Assembly (NCBI RefSeq): GCF_030687535.1
Contig: NZ_CP117437.1
Location: forward strand, 5,515,501 to 5,579,500
DNA length: 64,000 bases
DNA from: Pseudomonas sp. FP2335
GTDB lineage: Bacteria; Pseudomonadota; Gammaproteobacteria; Pseudomonadales; Pseudomonadaceae
Reading direction: 5' to 3'
The number at the start of each line of letters is the position of its first letter. The first letter of the stretch is position 1. The position numbers and the translations under genes were made by a program. This document shows, piece after piece, positions 35,639 through 46,087 of the stretch. The notes under the pieces were generated by a model that saw only the letters and a program-made list of their open reading frames with translations, was not told where the DNA came from and searched no databases.

Positions 35639-37630
35639 TCAGCTATAGACCCGGCCAAGGAGCTGCCGATGGCTTTCAAACTGATCGAGCACGTCCCGGG
35701 TGATCTGTTCCTGGGCAAAGCCCATCAGGTCGTATTCCTGAGGCCCGTTGTGCAGGTACACCTCAGCGCGGTAGTAGCGGGTGCGCTCTTCTTCAGGCAA
35801 GTCGGTCGAGGCCGACGAGTAAGCATCCAGGCTCACTTCGTAGACAAACGGGTTGCCCTCTTCCATCTCGATGCGCACACCAATGCAGCGCTTGGATTTG
35901 CCAAGCAAGGTCTGCACTTGCAAGCCCTGCTCACGCAATGCCACGGCGGCTTCTTCCAACGCCGGCGTTACGTGCTTGTCCATGAAACGCTGCACCGTGC
36001 CCTGGCTCGGTTGCAGGTCCAGCGCGGTCAACCGCTCGCTGAAACCACGACGGCCACGCTCGGCCAATTGCGCCTGCTCCTGTTCGATGGCCACGTCCTG
36101 GCGCATGGCCTTGTGCAGACCGAACATAAAGAACACCAGCACCACCGAGAACGGCAGCCCCGCCAGCACCACCATGGTTTGCATGGCTTCGAAGTTACCC
36201 GCGAACAACAGGCCGATGGTCACCAGGGTGATCACCGCCGACCAGAAGATCCGCAGCCAGTGCGGCGCGTCTTCATCCACATTGCCGCCTTTGCACGACA
36301 GGTTGGCCATCATCACCGCGCCGGAATCCGCCGGGGTCAGGAACAGCACAAAGCCCACAAAGATCGACACACCGATGACGATTTTCGACGCCGGGTAATG
36401 CTCCAGCAGTTGATAGATAGCCATCGACGGTTGTTCCAGCGCCGTCTTGCCCAACTCCACCGCACCGTGGTTCAGCACCAAGTCCAGCGCCGAGTTGCCA
36501 AAGATCGACAGCCACGCCAGGGTGAAGCCCAGCGGGATCAACAGCACGCCCGCCACCAGTTCACGCACCGAGCGACCACGGGAAATGCGCGCGATGAACA
36601 TGCCTACGAACGGCGCCCAGGAAATCCACCAGGCCCAGTAGAACAGGGTCCACAGGCCCATCCAGCGTTCGGTCTTGTCGGCGTCGCCTTCGTACACGTA
36701 GAGGTCGAAGGTTTTCAGCACCAGGCCGTTCATGTAGTCGCCGATGTTCTGCACGAAGCCGTTGAGCAGGTGCAGGGTCGGGCCGAACAGCAGCACAAAG
36801 ATCAGCAAGCCACTGAACAGCACGATATTGAGGTTGGACAGGCGGCGAATGCCGTTTTCCACACCCGACACGGCAGCGATGGTCGCCACGGTGCTCATCA
36901 CGATGATCACGATCAGCAGGTTGGTGTTGTTGTGCGCCATGCCGAACAGGTTTTCCAACCCGGACGACACTTGCATCGCACCAATCCCCAGGTTGGTCAC
37001 CAGGCCCAGCAGCGTCACGAACATGCCGAAACCGTCCACCGCGTGACCGGCCGCGCCCTTCACCCAACGCTCGCCGACCAGCGGGTACAGCGCCGAACGC
37101 AAGGCCAGCGGCTGGTTATGGCGATACGCGAAGTACGCCACGGCCAGGCCGACCAAGGCGTAGATAGCCCAACCGTGCAAGCCCCAGTGCAGGAAGGTCA
37201 GTTGCAGCGCCTGGCGTGCAGCCATGTTGCTGGCGGCCGCGCCTTCAGGCGGGTTGAAGTAGTGGTCCAGCGGCTCCGAGGCGCCGAAGTACAGCAGCGA
37301 GATGCCGATACCCGACGAGAACAGCATGCCGGCCCAGGCGCCGTAGCTGAAGTCCGGGGTGTCGTCCTTGCTGCCCAGTTTCAATTTGCCGTAGGAAGAA
37401 AACGCCAGGCCCACTACAAACACCAGGTAGGCGGCGATGACCACCATGTAATACCAGCCGAAGCTTTTCGACAGCCAGGCTTGTGCGACGCCGAGCATGC
37501 GCCCGGCCTCCTGCGGGGCGATGATCAGGATGGCAGTCAACAACAGAATCAACGCGGTGGAGGTGTAGAACACCCAACCGTTGACCCGCACCTTTTCCGG
37601 CGGGGTCTTTATAAGAGAGGCAGAACTCAT
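35639..37630 (-). CDS. betT: High-affinity choline transporter BetT (BCCT family)
   Basis: Choline:proton symporter with twelve membrane spans. The BCCT signature region is present (YYMVVIAAYLVFVVGLAFSS, FLHWGLHGWAIYALVGLAVA, FYWAWWISWAPFVGMFIARI), and the long cytoplasmic C-terminal domain (about 150 residues, ending SHRQLLGRVYS) matches osmotically regulated BetT. ATG 37630 (MSSASLIKTP) gives 663 residues; the frame extends to 37690 through a region that is probably leader. Divergent from betI, sharing a palindromic operator. The 5' leader would be over 200 bases and strongly structured. Confidence 0.92.
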   Translation of the reverse strand: MSSASLIKTPPEKVRVNGWVFYTSTALILLLTAILIIAPQEAGRMLGVAQAWLSKSFGWYYMVVIAAYLVFVVGLAFSSYGKLKLGSKDDTPDFSYGAWAGMLFSSGIGISLLYFGASEPLDHYFNPPEGAAASNMAARQALQLTFLHWGLHGWAIYALVGLAVAYFAYRHNQPLALRSALYPLVGERWVKGAAGHAVDGFGMFVTLLGLVTNLGIGAMQVSSGLENLFGMAHNNTNLLIVIIVMSTVATIAAVSGVENGIRRLSNLNIVLFSGLLIFVLLFGPTLHLLNGFVQNIGDYMNGLVLKTFDLYVYEGDADKTERWMGLWTLFYWAWWISWAPFVGMFIARISRGRSVRELVAGVLLIPLGFTLAWLSIFGNSALDLVLNHGAVELGKTALEQPSMAIYQLLEHYPASKIVIGVSIFVGFVLFLTPADSGAVMMANLSCKGGNVDEDAPHWLRIFWSAVITLVTIGLLFAGNFEAMQTMVVLAGLPFSVVLVFFMFGLHKAMRQDVAIEQEQAQLAERGRRGFSERLTALDLQPSQGTVQRFMDKHVTPALEEAAVALREQGLQVQTLLGKSKRCIGVRIEMEEGNPFVYEVSLDAYSSASTDLPEEERTRYYRAEVYLHNGPQEYDLMGFAQEQITRDVLDQFESHRQLLGRVYS

Positions 37631-37714
37631 GGCGCAGATGCTCCGGGCAGTGCGAAAGAGAAACACAAGGCAGCGGTTATCCCGGGACATCGCTTTATGG
37701 GCAGGCGACGGACG

Positions 37715-37785
37715 GGTGTTATAAAGACACCCCGAAAACCCTTGGCCCCCTACCGGACAGGTAGACAGGGCGTTTCAAGGGTTTT
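37715..37785 (-). promoter_or_regulatory. Two strong hairpins in the betT 5' leader
   Basis: AAAACCCTTG (37735-37744) pairs perfectly with CAAGGGTTTT (37776-37785); inside it CTACC (37750-37754) pairs with GGTAG (37760-37764) and flanking GCCC/GGGC add pairs. A second stem, GGTGT/ACACC, sits at about 37715-37731. Both lie between the betI-betT operator and the betT start, so they are in the betT leader RNA. Neither is followed by a T-run on the minus strand. Confidence 0.55.
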
Positions 37786-37850
37786 TGCAGGTGTCATTTG
37801 TCGCGGCTCTCAGGCAGGAAACTTCTGTAGGCAGCGACCATTTGTCGCAG

Positions 37851-37896
37851 ATCTTATTCTTTGTTGATTGAACGTTCAATCAAAACAAAATAGACT
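37851..37896. promoter_or_regulatory. BetI operator with symmetric divergent promoters for betI and betT
   Basis: The perfect 20-base palindrome TTGATTGAACGTTCAATCAA lies at 37864-37883. On the plus strand TTGAAC (37868-37873), 17 bases, TAGACT (37891-37896) form a promoter for betI. On the minus strand TTGAAC (37879 down to 37874), 17 bases, TAAGAT (37856 down to 37851) form one for betT. Both -35 elements are inside the palindrome, so one BetI repressor dimer or pair of dimers would block both until choline is present. Confidence 0.8.
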
Positions 37897-37953
37897 GGCC
37901 ATCAAGCCGACGGACGTTTATCGCCAGTCGGCAGGCCTAAGGAGAGGTGCTAC

Positions 37954-38547
37954 ATGCCCAAGGTCGGTATGCAACCCATACGCCGCCAGCAATTGATCGA
38001 AGCCACCTTGACGGCCATCGATCAGGTCGGGATGGGAGATGCCAGCATTGCGCTGATCGCCCGTTTGGCCGGCGTCTCGAACGGCATCATCAGTCACTAC
38101 TTCAAGGACAAGAACGGCCTTATTGCAGCGACGATGCGCTACTTGATGAACGCGCTGATCGACAACGTCCACGAACGCAGGCTCGCGCTGACGGACGACA
38201 GCCCACGGGCACACCTTCAGGTGATCATCGAGGGCAACTTCGACGCCAGCCAGGTCAACGGCCCGGCAATGAAAACCTGGTTGGCCTTCTGGGCCACCAG
38301 CATGCACCACCCGTCATTGCACAGGTTGCAGCGGATCAACGATCAACGTCTGTATTCCAACCTGTGCTGCCAGTTCCGCCGAGTGCTGCCGCTGCCGCAC
38401 GCACGCAAAGCAGCCCGAGGCCTGGCGGCCCTGATCGACGGTTTGTGGTTGCGCGGCGCCCTGTCGGGAGACGCTTTCGACACGGCGCAGGCGCAACGGA
38501 TCGCTTACGAATACATGGATTTCCAATTGGCCAAGCAGGTGAGTTAG
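37954..38547 (+). CDS. betI: Choline-responsive repressor BetI (TetR family)
   Basis: Represses the bet genes and is released by choline. The TetR N-terminal helix-turn-helix is clear ([38 protein letters not shown]) and the rest matches BetI ([26 protein letters not shown], split here as [17 protein letters not shown] and NDQRLYSNL). 197 residues; ATG 37954 with AAGGAGAGG upstream. First gene of betIBA, 71 bases after its own operator. Confidence 0.95.
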   Translation: MPKVGMQPIRRQQLIEATLTAIDQVGMGDASIALIARLAGVSNGIISHYFKDKNGLIAATMRYLMNALIDNVHERRLALTDDSPRAHLQVIIEGNFDASQVNGPAMKTWLAFWATSMHHPSLHRLQRINDQRLYSNLCCQFRRVLPLPHARKAARGLAALIDGLWLRGALSGDAFDTAQAQRIAYEYMDFQLAKQVS

Positions 38548-38638
38548 AGCACACATAGACGCTCAACCCCTGAACGCTGCCGCACCGGCCTACGGTGCGG
38601 TGGTCAACGCCAACCACTTATGCACTTGCGAGGACTTT

Positions 38639-40111
38639 ATGGCCCGTTTCGAACTGCAAAAACTCTACATTGACGGCGGCTACAGCGACGCTGGCAGCGA
38701 TGCCACCTTCGAAGCCATCAACCCGGCTAACGGTGAAGTTCTCGCCCAAGTGCAACGCGCGACGAAAGACGACGTTGAACGTGCCGTGGTCAGCGCCGAA
38801 AAAGGCCAGAAAATCTGGGCCGCGATGACCGCCATGGAGCGTTCGCGCATCCTGCGTCGTGCCGTCGACATCCTGCGCGAGCGCAACGACGAACTGGCGG
38901 CCCTGGAAACCCTGGACACTGGTAAAGCGTTCTCCGAAACCAAGTACGTCGACATCGTCACCGGCGCCGACGTGCTGGAATACTACGCAGGCCTGGTGCC
39001 CGCCATCGAAGGCGAGCAGATCCCGCTGCGTGACACTTCCTTCGTCTACACCCGCCGCGAGCCGCTGGGCGTGGTGGCGGGTATCGGCGCGTGGAACTAC
39101 CCGATCCAGATCGCCCTGTGGAAATCCGCACCGGCCCTGGCCGCCGGTAACGCGATGATCTTCAAGCCAAGCGAAGTCACCTCGCTGACCACCCTGAAAC
39201 TGGCCGAGATCTACACCGAAGCCGGCGTACCAGCGGGCGTGTTCAACGTATTGACCGGCAGCGGCCGTGAAGTCGGCACCTGGCTGACCGAGCACCCGCG
39301 CATCGAGAAAATCTCGTTCACCGGCGGCACCGACACCGGCAAGAAAGTCATGGCCAGCGCGTCGAGCTCCTCGCTCAAAGACGTGACCATGGAACTGGGC
39401 GGCAAGTCCCCGCTGATCATCTTTGACGACGCCGACCTCGACCGCGCCGCCGACACCGCGATGATGGCCAACTTCTACAGCTCCGGTCAGGTGTGCACCA
39501 ACGGCACCCGCGTGTTCGTGCCCAAGCACCTGCAAGCGGCGTTCGAAGCCAAGATCGTCGAGCGTGTCGCGCGCATTCGCGTCGGCAACCCGGAAGACGA
39601 AAACACCAACTTCGGCCCACTGGTCAGCTTTGCCCACATGGAAAGCGTGCTGGGCTATATCGCCAAGGGCAAAGAGCAAGGCGCACGCCTGCTGTGCGGC
39701 GGCGAGCGCCTGACCGACGGCGACTTCGCCAAAGGCGCCTTCGTGGCCCCGACCGTGTTCACCGACTGCACCGACGACATGGTCATCGTGCGTGAAGAAA
39801 TCTTCGGTCCAGTCATGGCGATCCTGACCTACGAAACCGAAGAAGAAGTGATCCGCCGCGCCAACGACACCGACTTCGGCCTGGCCGCCGGCCTGGTGAC
39901 CAAGGACCTGAACCGCGCCCACCGCGTGATTCATCAGCTGGAAGCGGGTATCTGCTGGATCAACGCCTGGGGCGAGTCCGACGCGAAGATGCCGGTGGGC
40001 GGCTACAAGCAATCCGGTGTGGGCCGTGAGAACGGCATCAGCTCGCTGAACAACTTCACCCGCATCAAATCGGTACAGGTCGAGCTGGGCGATTACGCCT
40101 CGGTGTTCTAA
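38639..40111 (+). CDS. betB: Betaine aldehyde dehydrogenase BetB
   Basis: NAD(P)-dependent oxidation of betaine aldehyde to glycine betaine. It has the aldehyde dehydrogenase catalytic Glu in [16 protein letters not shown] and catalytic Cys in [13 protein letters not shown], and PWNYP-like nucleotide-site text [16 protein letters not shown] 38639 follows GAGGA by 5 bases and gives 490 residues, the family length; the frame opens at 38600. Sits between betI and betA with a REP pair after it. Confidence 0.96.
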   Translation: MARFELQKLYIDGGYSDAGSDATFEAINPANGEVLAQVQRATKDDVERAVVSAEKGQKIWAAMTAMERSRILRRAVDILRERNDELAALETLDTGKAFSETKYVDIVTGADVLEYYAGLVPAIEGEQIPLRDTSFVYTRREPLGVVAGIGAWNYPIQIALWKSAPALAAGNAMIFKPSEVTSLTTLKLAEIYTEAGVPAGVFNVLTGSGREVGTWLTEHPRIEKISFTGGTDTGKKVMASASSSSLKDVTMELGGKSPLIIFDDADLDRAADTAMMANFYSSGQVCTNGTRVFVPKHLQAAFEAKIVERVARIRVGNPEDENTNFGPLVSFAHMESVLGYIAKGKEQGARLLCGGERLTDGDFAKGAFVAPTVFTDCTDDMVIVREEIFGPVMAILTYETEEEVIRRANDTDFGLAAGLVTKDLNRAHRVIHQLEAGICWINAWGESDAKMPVGGYKQSGVGRENGISSLNNFTRIKSVQVELGDYASVF

Positions 40112-40140
40112 CACCCGAGCCTTGTATTGCCTGTGAGTGC

Positions 40141-40212
40141 CCTATCGCAGGCAAGCCAGCTCCCACACTTGGAATGCGTTCCCCTGTGGGAGCGGGCTTG
40201 CCCGCGATGAGG
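40141..40212. repeat. Mixed REP pair between betB and betA
   Basis: An arm of the TGGCTTGCCTGCGAT family (reverse, 40141-40167) is paired with one of the GGGCTTGCCCGCGAT type (forward, 40184-40212), outward-facing. The two arms are of different families, suggesting recombination between REP types. Confidence 0.85.
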
Positions 40213-40245
40213 CCCGACCTGACCATCTCCAAAGAGGGTGCATTT

Positions 40246-41949
40246 ATGTCCCAAGAATACGACTACATCATCGTGGGTGCCGGCTCCGCCGGTAACACCC
40301 TGGCGACCCGTCTGACCGAAGACGAAGGCGTCACCGTCCTGCTGCTGGAAGCCGGCGGCCCGGACTACCGTTTCGATTTCCGTACGCAAATGCCAGCCGC
40401 GCTGGCGTTCCCACTGCAAGGCCGCCGCTACAACTGGGCCTACGAAACCGATCCAGAGCCACACATGGATGGCCGCCGCATGGAATGTGGTCGCGGCAAG
40501 GGCCTGGGCGGTTCTTCCCTGATCAACGGCATGTGCTACATCCGTGGCAACGCCATGGACTACGACAATTGGTCGAAGCTGCCAGGCCTGGAAGACTGGA
40601 CCTACCTCGACTGCCTGCCGTATTTCCGCAAGGCCGAAACCCGCGACATCGGTCCTAACGACTGGCACGGCGGCGATGGCCCGGTCAGCGTGACCACGCC
40701 AAAGGCCGGCAACAACCCGCTGTTCCACGCCATGGTCGAAGCCGGCGTGCAGGCCGGTTACCCGCGTACCGAAGACTTGAACGGCTACCAGCAAGAAGGC
40801 TTCGGCCCGATGGACCGTACCGTCACGCCTAAAGGCCGTCGCGCCAGCACCGCACGCGGTTACCTGGACACCGCCAAGAAGCGTTCGACGCTGACCATCG
40901 TCACCCACGCCCTCACCGACAAAGTGTTGTTCGAAGGCAAGCGTGCGGTCGGCGTGCGTTACCTGATCGGTGCCGCCGAAGAACGCGTCGAAGCCCGCGC
41001 CCGTAAGGAAGTGCTGGTATGCAGCGGTGCGATCGCTTCGCCGCAACTGCTGCAACGCTCCGGTGTCGGTCCGGCCAAACTGCTGGAAAGCCTCGACATC
41101 CCGGTGGTCCACGACCTGCCCGGCGTCGGCGAGAACCTGCAGGACCACCTTGAGCTGTACCTGCAATACGCGTGCACCCAACCCGTGTCGCTGTACCCGT
41201 CGCTGCTCTGGTACAACCAGCCGGCGATCGGTGCCGAGTGGCTGTTCAACGGCACCGGCATCGGCGCCAGCAACCAGTTCGAAGCGGGCGGGTTTATCCG
41301 TACCCGTGAAGAATTCGAGTGGCCGAACATCCAGTACCACTTCCTGCCGGTGGCGATTAACTACAACGGCAGCAACGGTGTGAAAGAACACGGTTTCCAG
41401 GCGCACATGGGGTCCATGCGTTCGCCGAGCCGTGGGCGCATCCAGCTGAAGTCGAAGAACCCGCGCGACTACCCGAGCATCCTCTTCAACTACATGGCCA
41501 CCGAACAGGACTGGCAGGAATTTCGCGACGGCATTCGCCTGACCCGTGAAATCATGCAACAGCCGGCCCTGGACCCGTACCGTGGCCGCGAAATCAGCCC
41601 GGGCATCGACGTGCAAACCGATGAACAGCTCGACAAGTTCATCCGCGAGCACGCCGAGACTGCGTTCCACCCGTCCTGCTCGTGCAAGATGGGCACCGAC
41701 GAGATGGCAGTCGTGGACGGCGAAGGCCGTGTACACGGCATGCAAGGTCTGCGTGTGGTGGATGCGTCGATCATGCCGATCATCACCACTGGCAACCTGA
41801 ACGCGCCGACGATCATGATCGCCGAGAAAATCGCCGACAAGATCCGTGGCCGCCAGCCGCTGCCACGCAGCACTGCCGACTACTACGTGGCCGGCGATGC
41901 GCCAGTGCGTGGCAAGCCGCTGCGTGAAGTGGGCCCTACCGCGCAGTAA
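40246..41949 (+). CDS. betA: Choline dehydrogenase BetA
   Basis: Membrane-associated FAD enzyme (GMC oxidoreductase family) oxidising choline to betaine aldehyde. The FAD motif [17 protein letters not shown] is at the N terminus, followed by the GMC signature [20 protein letters not shown], the second signature [15 protein letters not shown], and the active-site His region [10 protein letters not shown] with C-terminal [22 protein letters not shown] 40246 after GAGGG gives 567 residues. Confidence 0.96.
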   Translation: MSQEYDYIIVGAGSAGNTLATRLTEDEGVTVLLLEAGGPDYRFDFRTQMPAALAFPLQGRRYNWAYETDPEPHMDGRRMECGRGKGLGGSSLINGMCYIRGNAMDYDNWSKLPGLEDWTYLDCLPYFRKAETRDIGPNDWHGGDGPVSVTTPKAGNNPLFHAMVEAGVQAGYPRTEDLNGYQQEGFGPMDRTVTPKGRRASTARGYLDTAKKRSTLTIVTHALTDKVLFEGKRAVGVRYLIGAAEERVEARARKEVLVCSGAIASPQLLQRSGVGPAKLLESLDIPVVHDLPGVGENLQDHLELYLQYACTQPVSLYPSLLWYNQPAIGAEWLFNGTGIGASNQFEAGGFIRTREEFEWPNIQYHFLPVAINYNGSNGVKEHGFQAHMGSMRSPSRGRIQLKSKNPRDYPSILFNYMATEQDWQEFRDGIRLTREIMQQPALDPYRGREISPGIDVQTDEQLDKFIREHAETAFHPSCSCKMGTDEMAVVDGEGRVHGMQGLRVVDASIMPIITTGNLNAPTIMIAEKIADKIRGRQPLPRSTADYYVAGDAPVRGKPLREVGPTAQ

Positions 41950-41968
41950 CTGATACACCGCGTCGCCT

Positions 41969-42057
41969 GTATCGCAGGCAAGCCAGCTCCCACAGTTGAC
42001 CGAGTTCGTCTAAATAACTCGATCACCTGTGGGAGCCGGGCTTGCCCGCGATGAGGC
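41969..42057. repeat. Mixed REP pair after betA
   Basis: Same mixed outward arrangement as the element at 40141-40212, and both are followed by the same bases (atgaggcccgacc), so one is probably a copy of the other. Confidence 0.82.
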
Positions 42058-42164
42058 CCGACCAGACACCACAAAACCACCCGCCTACACTTTCCTTGAT
42101 CAGCTCCCAGCCCAGGCCTACTCTGTCCGCCTGCCCGCGACGAGCCGCCCACAAGGAAGGCCCC

Positions 42165-43607
42165 ATGTTCGATAAACACTCCATCCTCAAACAGCACTTC
42201 AGTGCCCTGCGCTCCTGCGCCGAATTCTTCTCCCTGCGCTACGTGCGCGAATCCGGCCACTACCTGGCCGTGCGCAAGAACGTCGCCGAACCGCCGCACC
42301 TGAACCACGACGAGGGCGCCATGCTCACCGTGCGCGTCAACGGTGTGGAAGCCTACGCCGCGACCAACGACATTTCCCTCGCCGGCCTGCAAGCCGCCCT
42401 TGAGCGCGCCGAACAGCAAGCCCGGCAGATCGCTGCCCACGCCCTGCTCGACCTGCGCGACCAGCCGGTGTCCAGCGATGTGGCCGACTACCTGTCGCCC
42501 GATCTCGAGCAAGCCTTCCCGTCCCTGAGCGACTGCTACCAACTGCTCGGCGATGAATCCGCTGCGGTGCCCAAAGACGAGCGCCTGGTGAACTGGGAAG
42601 TCAGCCTGGGCCTGACCCACGTCGAGCAGATCTACCTCAACACTGCCGGCGCCGAACTGCGCCAGGCCCAACGCTTCGTGTTCCCCGGCGTCAACGTCAC
42701 CGCCTACGACGGCCACGACAGCCAGACCCGCACCCTGGGCGGCAGCAACTTCGGCCAGCAAGGCGGCTTTGGCGTGATCAGCCGCTTCGGCCTGGTCGGC
42801 GCCGCGCCGCGCATTGCCGATGAAGCCCTGCAACTGCTGCTCGCGCCAAATACGCCCAATGGCCCGCGCGACCTGCTGTTGATGCCCGACCAGATGATTT
42901 TGCAAATCCACGAATCCATCGGCCACCCACTGGAACTGGACCGCATCCTTGGCGACGAGCGCAATTACGCCGGCACCAGTTTTGTGAAGGCCAGCGACTT
43001 CGGCCATCTGCAATACGGCTCACCGCTGCTCAACGTGACCTTCGACCCGCAGATCCCCGAGCAACTCGCCAGCTACGGCCATGACGACGACGGCACCGCC
43101 GCCAGCAAGCAATTCCTGATCCGCGAAGGGTTGTTGCTCAAGCCGCTGGGCGGTGCGTTGTCGCAATTCCGTGCGGGCATGCAAGGCGTGGCCAACAGCC
43201 GCGCCAGCAGCTGGAACCGCGCGCCCATCGACCGCATGGCCAACCTGAATATCGAGGCGGGTGACAAGAGCCTGTCGCAGATGATTGGCGGCATCGAAAA
43301 CGGCATCCTGATGTCGACCAACCGTTCATGGTCCATCGACGATGCGCGCAACAAATTCCAGTTCGGCTGCGAATGGGGCCAACTGATCGAAAACGGCGAG
43401 CTCAAGGGCGTGGTGAAAAACCCCAACTACCGGGCAATTTCCGCGCAGTTCTGGCGCAACCTCAGCGCCGTCGGCGATGCCAGCACCTTCAAGGTGTTGG
43501 GTACGCCGAACTGCGGCAAAGGCGAACCCAACCAGGTGATCCGCGTCGGCCATGCGTCGCCGGCCTGTGTGTTCAGTGATGTCGATGTATTTGGGGGAGA
43601 TGCCTGA
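42165..43607 (+). CDS. TldD-type metalloprotease
   Basis: Member of the TldD/PmbA family; in known systems TldD-TldE heterodimers degrade small peptides or trim modified peptides. The zinc motif HESIGH lies near residue 246 (IHESIGHPLELDRIL), with the usual downstream Cys/Gly-rich C-terminal half. ATG 42165 follows AAGGAAGG; 480 residues. It overlaps its partner gene by one base (TGATG). The pair follows betA on the same strand but is separated from it by a REP and 215 bases. Not the housekeeping tldD by context; which peptide it acts on is unknown. Confidence 0.87.
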   Translation: MFDKHSILKQHFSALRSCAEFFSLRYVRESGHYLAVRKNVAEPPHLNHDEGAMLTVRVNGVEAYAATNDISLAGLQAALERAEQQARQIAAHALLDLRDQPVSSDVADYLSPDLEQAFPSLSDCYQLLGDESAAVPKDERLVNWEVSLGLTHVEQIYLNTAGAELRQAQRFVFPGVNVTAYDGHDSQTRTLGGSNFGQQGGFGVISRFGLVGAAPRIADEALQLLLAPNTPNGPRDLLLMPDQMILQIHESIGHPLELDRILGDERNYAGTSFVKASDFGHLQYGSPLLNVTFDPQIPEQLASYGHDDDGTAASKQFLIREGLLLKPLGGALSQFRAGMQGVANSRASSWNRAPIDRMANLNIEAGDKSLSQMIGGIENGILMSTNRSWSIDDARNKFQFGCEWGQLIENGELKGVVKNPNYRAISAQFWRNLSAVGDASTFKVLGTPNCGKGEPNQVIRVGHASPACVFSDVDVFGGDA

Positions 43608-44923
43608 TGAACGACTTCAAGGCACTGGTGGAATGGCTCAAGCAGGCCATCACCGACAACGAACAGTTTCATTTGGGCTACGCCGCCGAAGCGTCCGAGT
43701 TCGTACGTTTCAACCACGCCAAGGTGCGCCAGGCCGGGCAGGTGCAGCAGGCCAGCGTCACGCTCAAGCTGATCAACGCTGACCGCCACGCCGACCTGAA
43801 CATCACCCTCGCCGGTGCACCGCAACTGGACCGCCAGCGCCTCGCCGACGGCTTGCAACAGTTGCGCGAAACCCTGCCGCTGCTGCCGCCAGACCCGTAC
43901 CTGCTGCTGAACCAAAACGCCTGGCAAAGCCGCAACGAACAGGCACAGCCATTGCCAGCGCTGGCCCAGGTGCTGGACGACATCAGCCGCGCCGCCGACG
44001 GCGTGGACCTGGTTGGCTTCTACGCCGCCGGCCCGATCAGCCGTGGTTTTGCCAGCTCTTCGGGGGCGTTCGGCTGGCACCAGGCCAATAGCTTCAACTT
44101 CGACTTCAGCCTGTTCCACGCCAATGGCGAAGCGGTGAAAGCCAGCTACGCCGGGCACACCTGGGACAGCAAAGCGTTTGCCGCACGCTTGCAACAGGCC
44201 CGCGAGCAACTCGAGTTCCTTGGCCGCCCACTGCACAAGCTGGCACCGGGGCAGTACCGCGCCTACCTCGCTCCGGCGGCCATGGAAGAAATCATCAGCA
44301 TCATCACTTGGGGCGGTTTTTCCGCCCAGGCCATCGCCAGCAAAAGCAGTTCGCTGCAAAAACTGTATGCCGGGGAACAATCCCTGAGCCCGCTGGTGAC
44401 GGTGGATGAGCGCATCAGCGGCTCCCTGAGCGAAGCGTTTTCCAGCGAAGGCTATCCGCGGGGCGATGTCACGCTGATCAACGCGGGCCAGGCCGCAGGC
44501 GAGCTGATCAACTCGCGCAGCGCCGCCGAGTACGGCCTGAGCACCAACGGCGCAAGCCGTGACGAAGCGCCGAGCGCCTTGCAGATGGCGGCGGGCAACC
44601 TGGCCCAGGCCGACATCCTCAAGAGGTTGGGCACCGGTTTGTACATCAGCAACCTGTGGTACTTGAACTACTCCGACCTGCCGGCGGCGCGCCTGACCGG
44701 CATGACGCGCTTTGCGACGTTCTGGGTAGAGGACGGCGAGATCAAGGCGCCGGTGAGTACCATGCGCTTTGATGACAGTGTGTACAGCTTGCTCGGTTCG
44801 CAGTTGGAGGCGCTGACGGCGGAACGGGAGTTGCTGCTGTCGCCGAGCACTTACAGCCAGCGCAATACCTCATCCAACCTGCTCCCGGGCGCCTTGGTCA
44901 AACGCCTGACCTTGACCCTCTAA
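43607..44923 (+). CDS. TldE/PmbA-type partner protein
   Basis: Non-catalytic partner subunit of the TldD-type protease. 438 residues with the TldE/PmbA layout, no HExxxH motif, and a C-terminal half with NLWYLNYSDLPAARLTGMTRF and GEIKAPVSTMRFDDS typical of the family. Translation is probably coupled to the upstream gene through the TGATG overlap. No short precursor-peptide gene was found beside the pair, so a role in maturing a ribosomal natural product cannot be supported here. Confidence 0.86.
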   Translation: MNDFKALVEWLKQAITDNEQFHLGYAAEASEFVRFNHAKVRQAGQVQQASVTLKLINADRHADLNITLAGAPQLDRQRLADGLQQLRETLPLLPPDPYLLLNQNAWQSRNEQAQPLPALAQVLDDISRAADGVDLVGFYAAGPISRGFASSSGAFGWHQANSFNFDFSLFHANGEAVKASYAGHTWDSKAFAARLQQAREQLEFLGRPLHKLAPGQYRAYLAPAAMEEIISIITWGGFSAQAIASKSSSLQKLYAGEQSLSPLVTVDERISGSLSEAFSSEGYPRGDVTLINAGQAAGELINSRSAAEYGLSTNGASRDEAPSALQMAAGNLAQADILKRLGTGLYISNLWYLNYSDLPAARLTGMTRFATFWVEDGEIKAPVSTMRFDDSVYSLLGSQLEALTAERELLLSPSTYSQRNTSSNLLPGALVKRLTLTL

Positions 44924-44942
44924 ACACAACACCCCCCGGCTT

Positions 44943-45035
44943 GTGTGGGAGCGGGCTTGCTCGCGAATACGGTGGGTCAGTCAACTCATTCAGTGACTGA
45001 CACACTGCTTTCGCGAGCAAGCCCGCTCCCACACA
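44943..45035. repeat. REP pair after the TldE-type gene
   Basis: Inward-facing GGGCTTGCTCGCGAA pair, with a short extra TCCCACACAAGCCC copy attached on the right. Confidence 0.88.
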
Positions 45036-45201
45036 AGCCCACTCTCACATTGCACTGTGCAGGTTTCTGATACCTCGCTTCGCACCGTCCTACCGCAAAA
45101 TCCCATCTCGCACTTGTTCCCCCGTGCTCTGTTGTCCCCTGCAAAAAACCTCGCTATAACGGTTAGTGGCATACCGCCACCCACAGGAAGTGAGCGTTGA
45201 C

Positions 45202-46050
45202 ATGGACCACGGAAGTTTCGTCATCAACAAGCTGTTCAAGCACTACAACGTTCACGTTGAGCAACTGGGCAACGACCCGCAGAAAGACACCGTATTGATG
45301 GTCAATGGCGCGCTGTCCACCACCCGCTCGTTCGCCCGCACCAGCAAGTGCCTGGCCGAGCATTTCAATGTGTTGTTGTTCGACCTGCCCTTCTCGGGCT
45401 ATTCCCGCGAACACAACACCGACCTGGATCTGGTGACCAAGGACGATGAAGTCCAGATGCTGCGCGCCCTGGTGGAGCGCTTCGAGGTCAACCATCTGGT
45501 GTCGGCCTCCTGGGGCGGCATCTCCACGCTGCTGACCCTGGCGCACAACCCGCCATCGATCAAAAGCTCGGTGGTGATGGCCCTGGCGCCAGACCTCAAC
45601 AGGGCGATGCTCGATTACGTGGAGCGCGTGCGCGTGCTGATCGAGGCGGATGACAAGTCCGCCGTCGGCCATCTGCTCAACGAGACGGTGGGCAAATACC
45701 TGTCGCCTCGGCTCAAGCGCAATAACCATCGGCACCTGTCGACCATGGCCACCACCGAATACCGCCAGGCGCGCTTTCATATTCATCAGGTGCTGGCGCT
45801 GGGCGATGGCAATTACCTGCCGGAACTCAAGAAGATTGAAACGCCGGTGCACTTCATCAACGGCGCGCTGGATGAATACACGCCGGCCGCCGAGGCGCAG
45901 GTATTCAAGCAGTATGTGGGGCGCAGCAGCTTTGCCGTGGCCGAACATACCGGGCACTTGCTCGACCTCGAATCCAGTGAGGCCGCCGTGGCGGTGCACC
46001 GTGAACTGCTGGATTTCCTGGTGGGAAAACGCACGACGGATGGCGCATAA
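45202..46050 (+). CDS. rhlA: RhlA-like 3-(3-hydroxyalkanoyloxy)alkanoate synthase
   Basis: Alpha/beta-hydrolase-fold enzyme expected to join two 3-hydroxyacyl chains from acyl carrier protein into HAA, the lipid part of rhamnolipids. Similarity to P. aeruginosa RhlA is high over the whole length: [51 protein letters not shown] (nucleophile Ser), [11 protein letters not shown] (Asp) and [12 protein letters not shown] (His). ATG 45202 aligns with the start of RhlA and gives 282 residues. No rhlB or rhlC glycosyltransferase lies nearby; an MFS gene follows after 37 bases. PhaG is the alternative, but the motif text favours RhlA. Confidence 0.82.
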   Translation: MDHGSFVINKLFKHYNVHVEQLGNDPQKDTVLMVNGALSTTRSFARTSKCLAEHFNVLLFDLPFSGYSREHNTDLDLVTKDDEVQMLRALVERFEVNHLVSASWGGISTLLTLAHNPPSIKSSVVMALAPDLNRAMLDYVERVRVLIEADDKSAVGHLLNETVGKYLSPRLKRNNHRHLSTMATTEYRQARFHIHQVLALGDGNYLPELKKIETPVHFINGALDEYTPAAEAQVFKQYVGRSSFAVAEHTGHLLDLESSEAAVAVHRELLDFLVGKRTTDGA

Positions 46051-46087
46051 TCGCCGACACATAGCCTGCTAACAAAAAGGGTTTTCT

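Noticed and set aside
35669..37867. A 732-codon open frame on the plus strand
   Set aside because: It is the shadow of betT, which has clear BCCT motifs on the minus strand.
45036..45201. A lux/rhl-type quorum-sensing box ahead of the RhlA-like gene
   Set aside because: No CTG-N10-CAG type dyad with the expected core was found at promoter distance.
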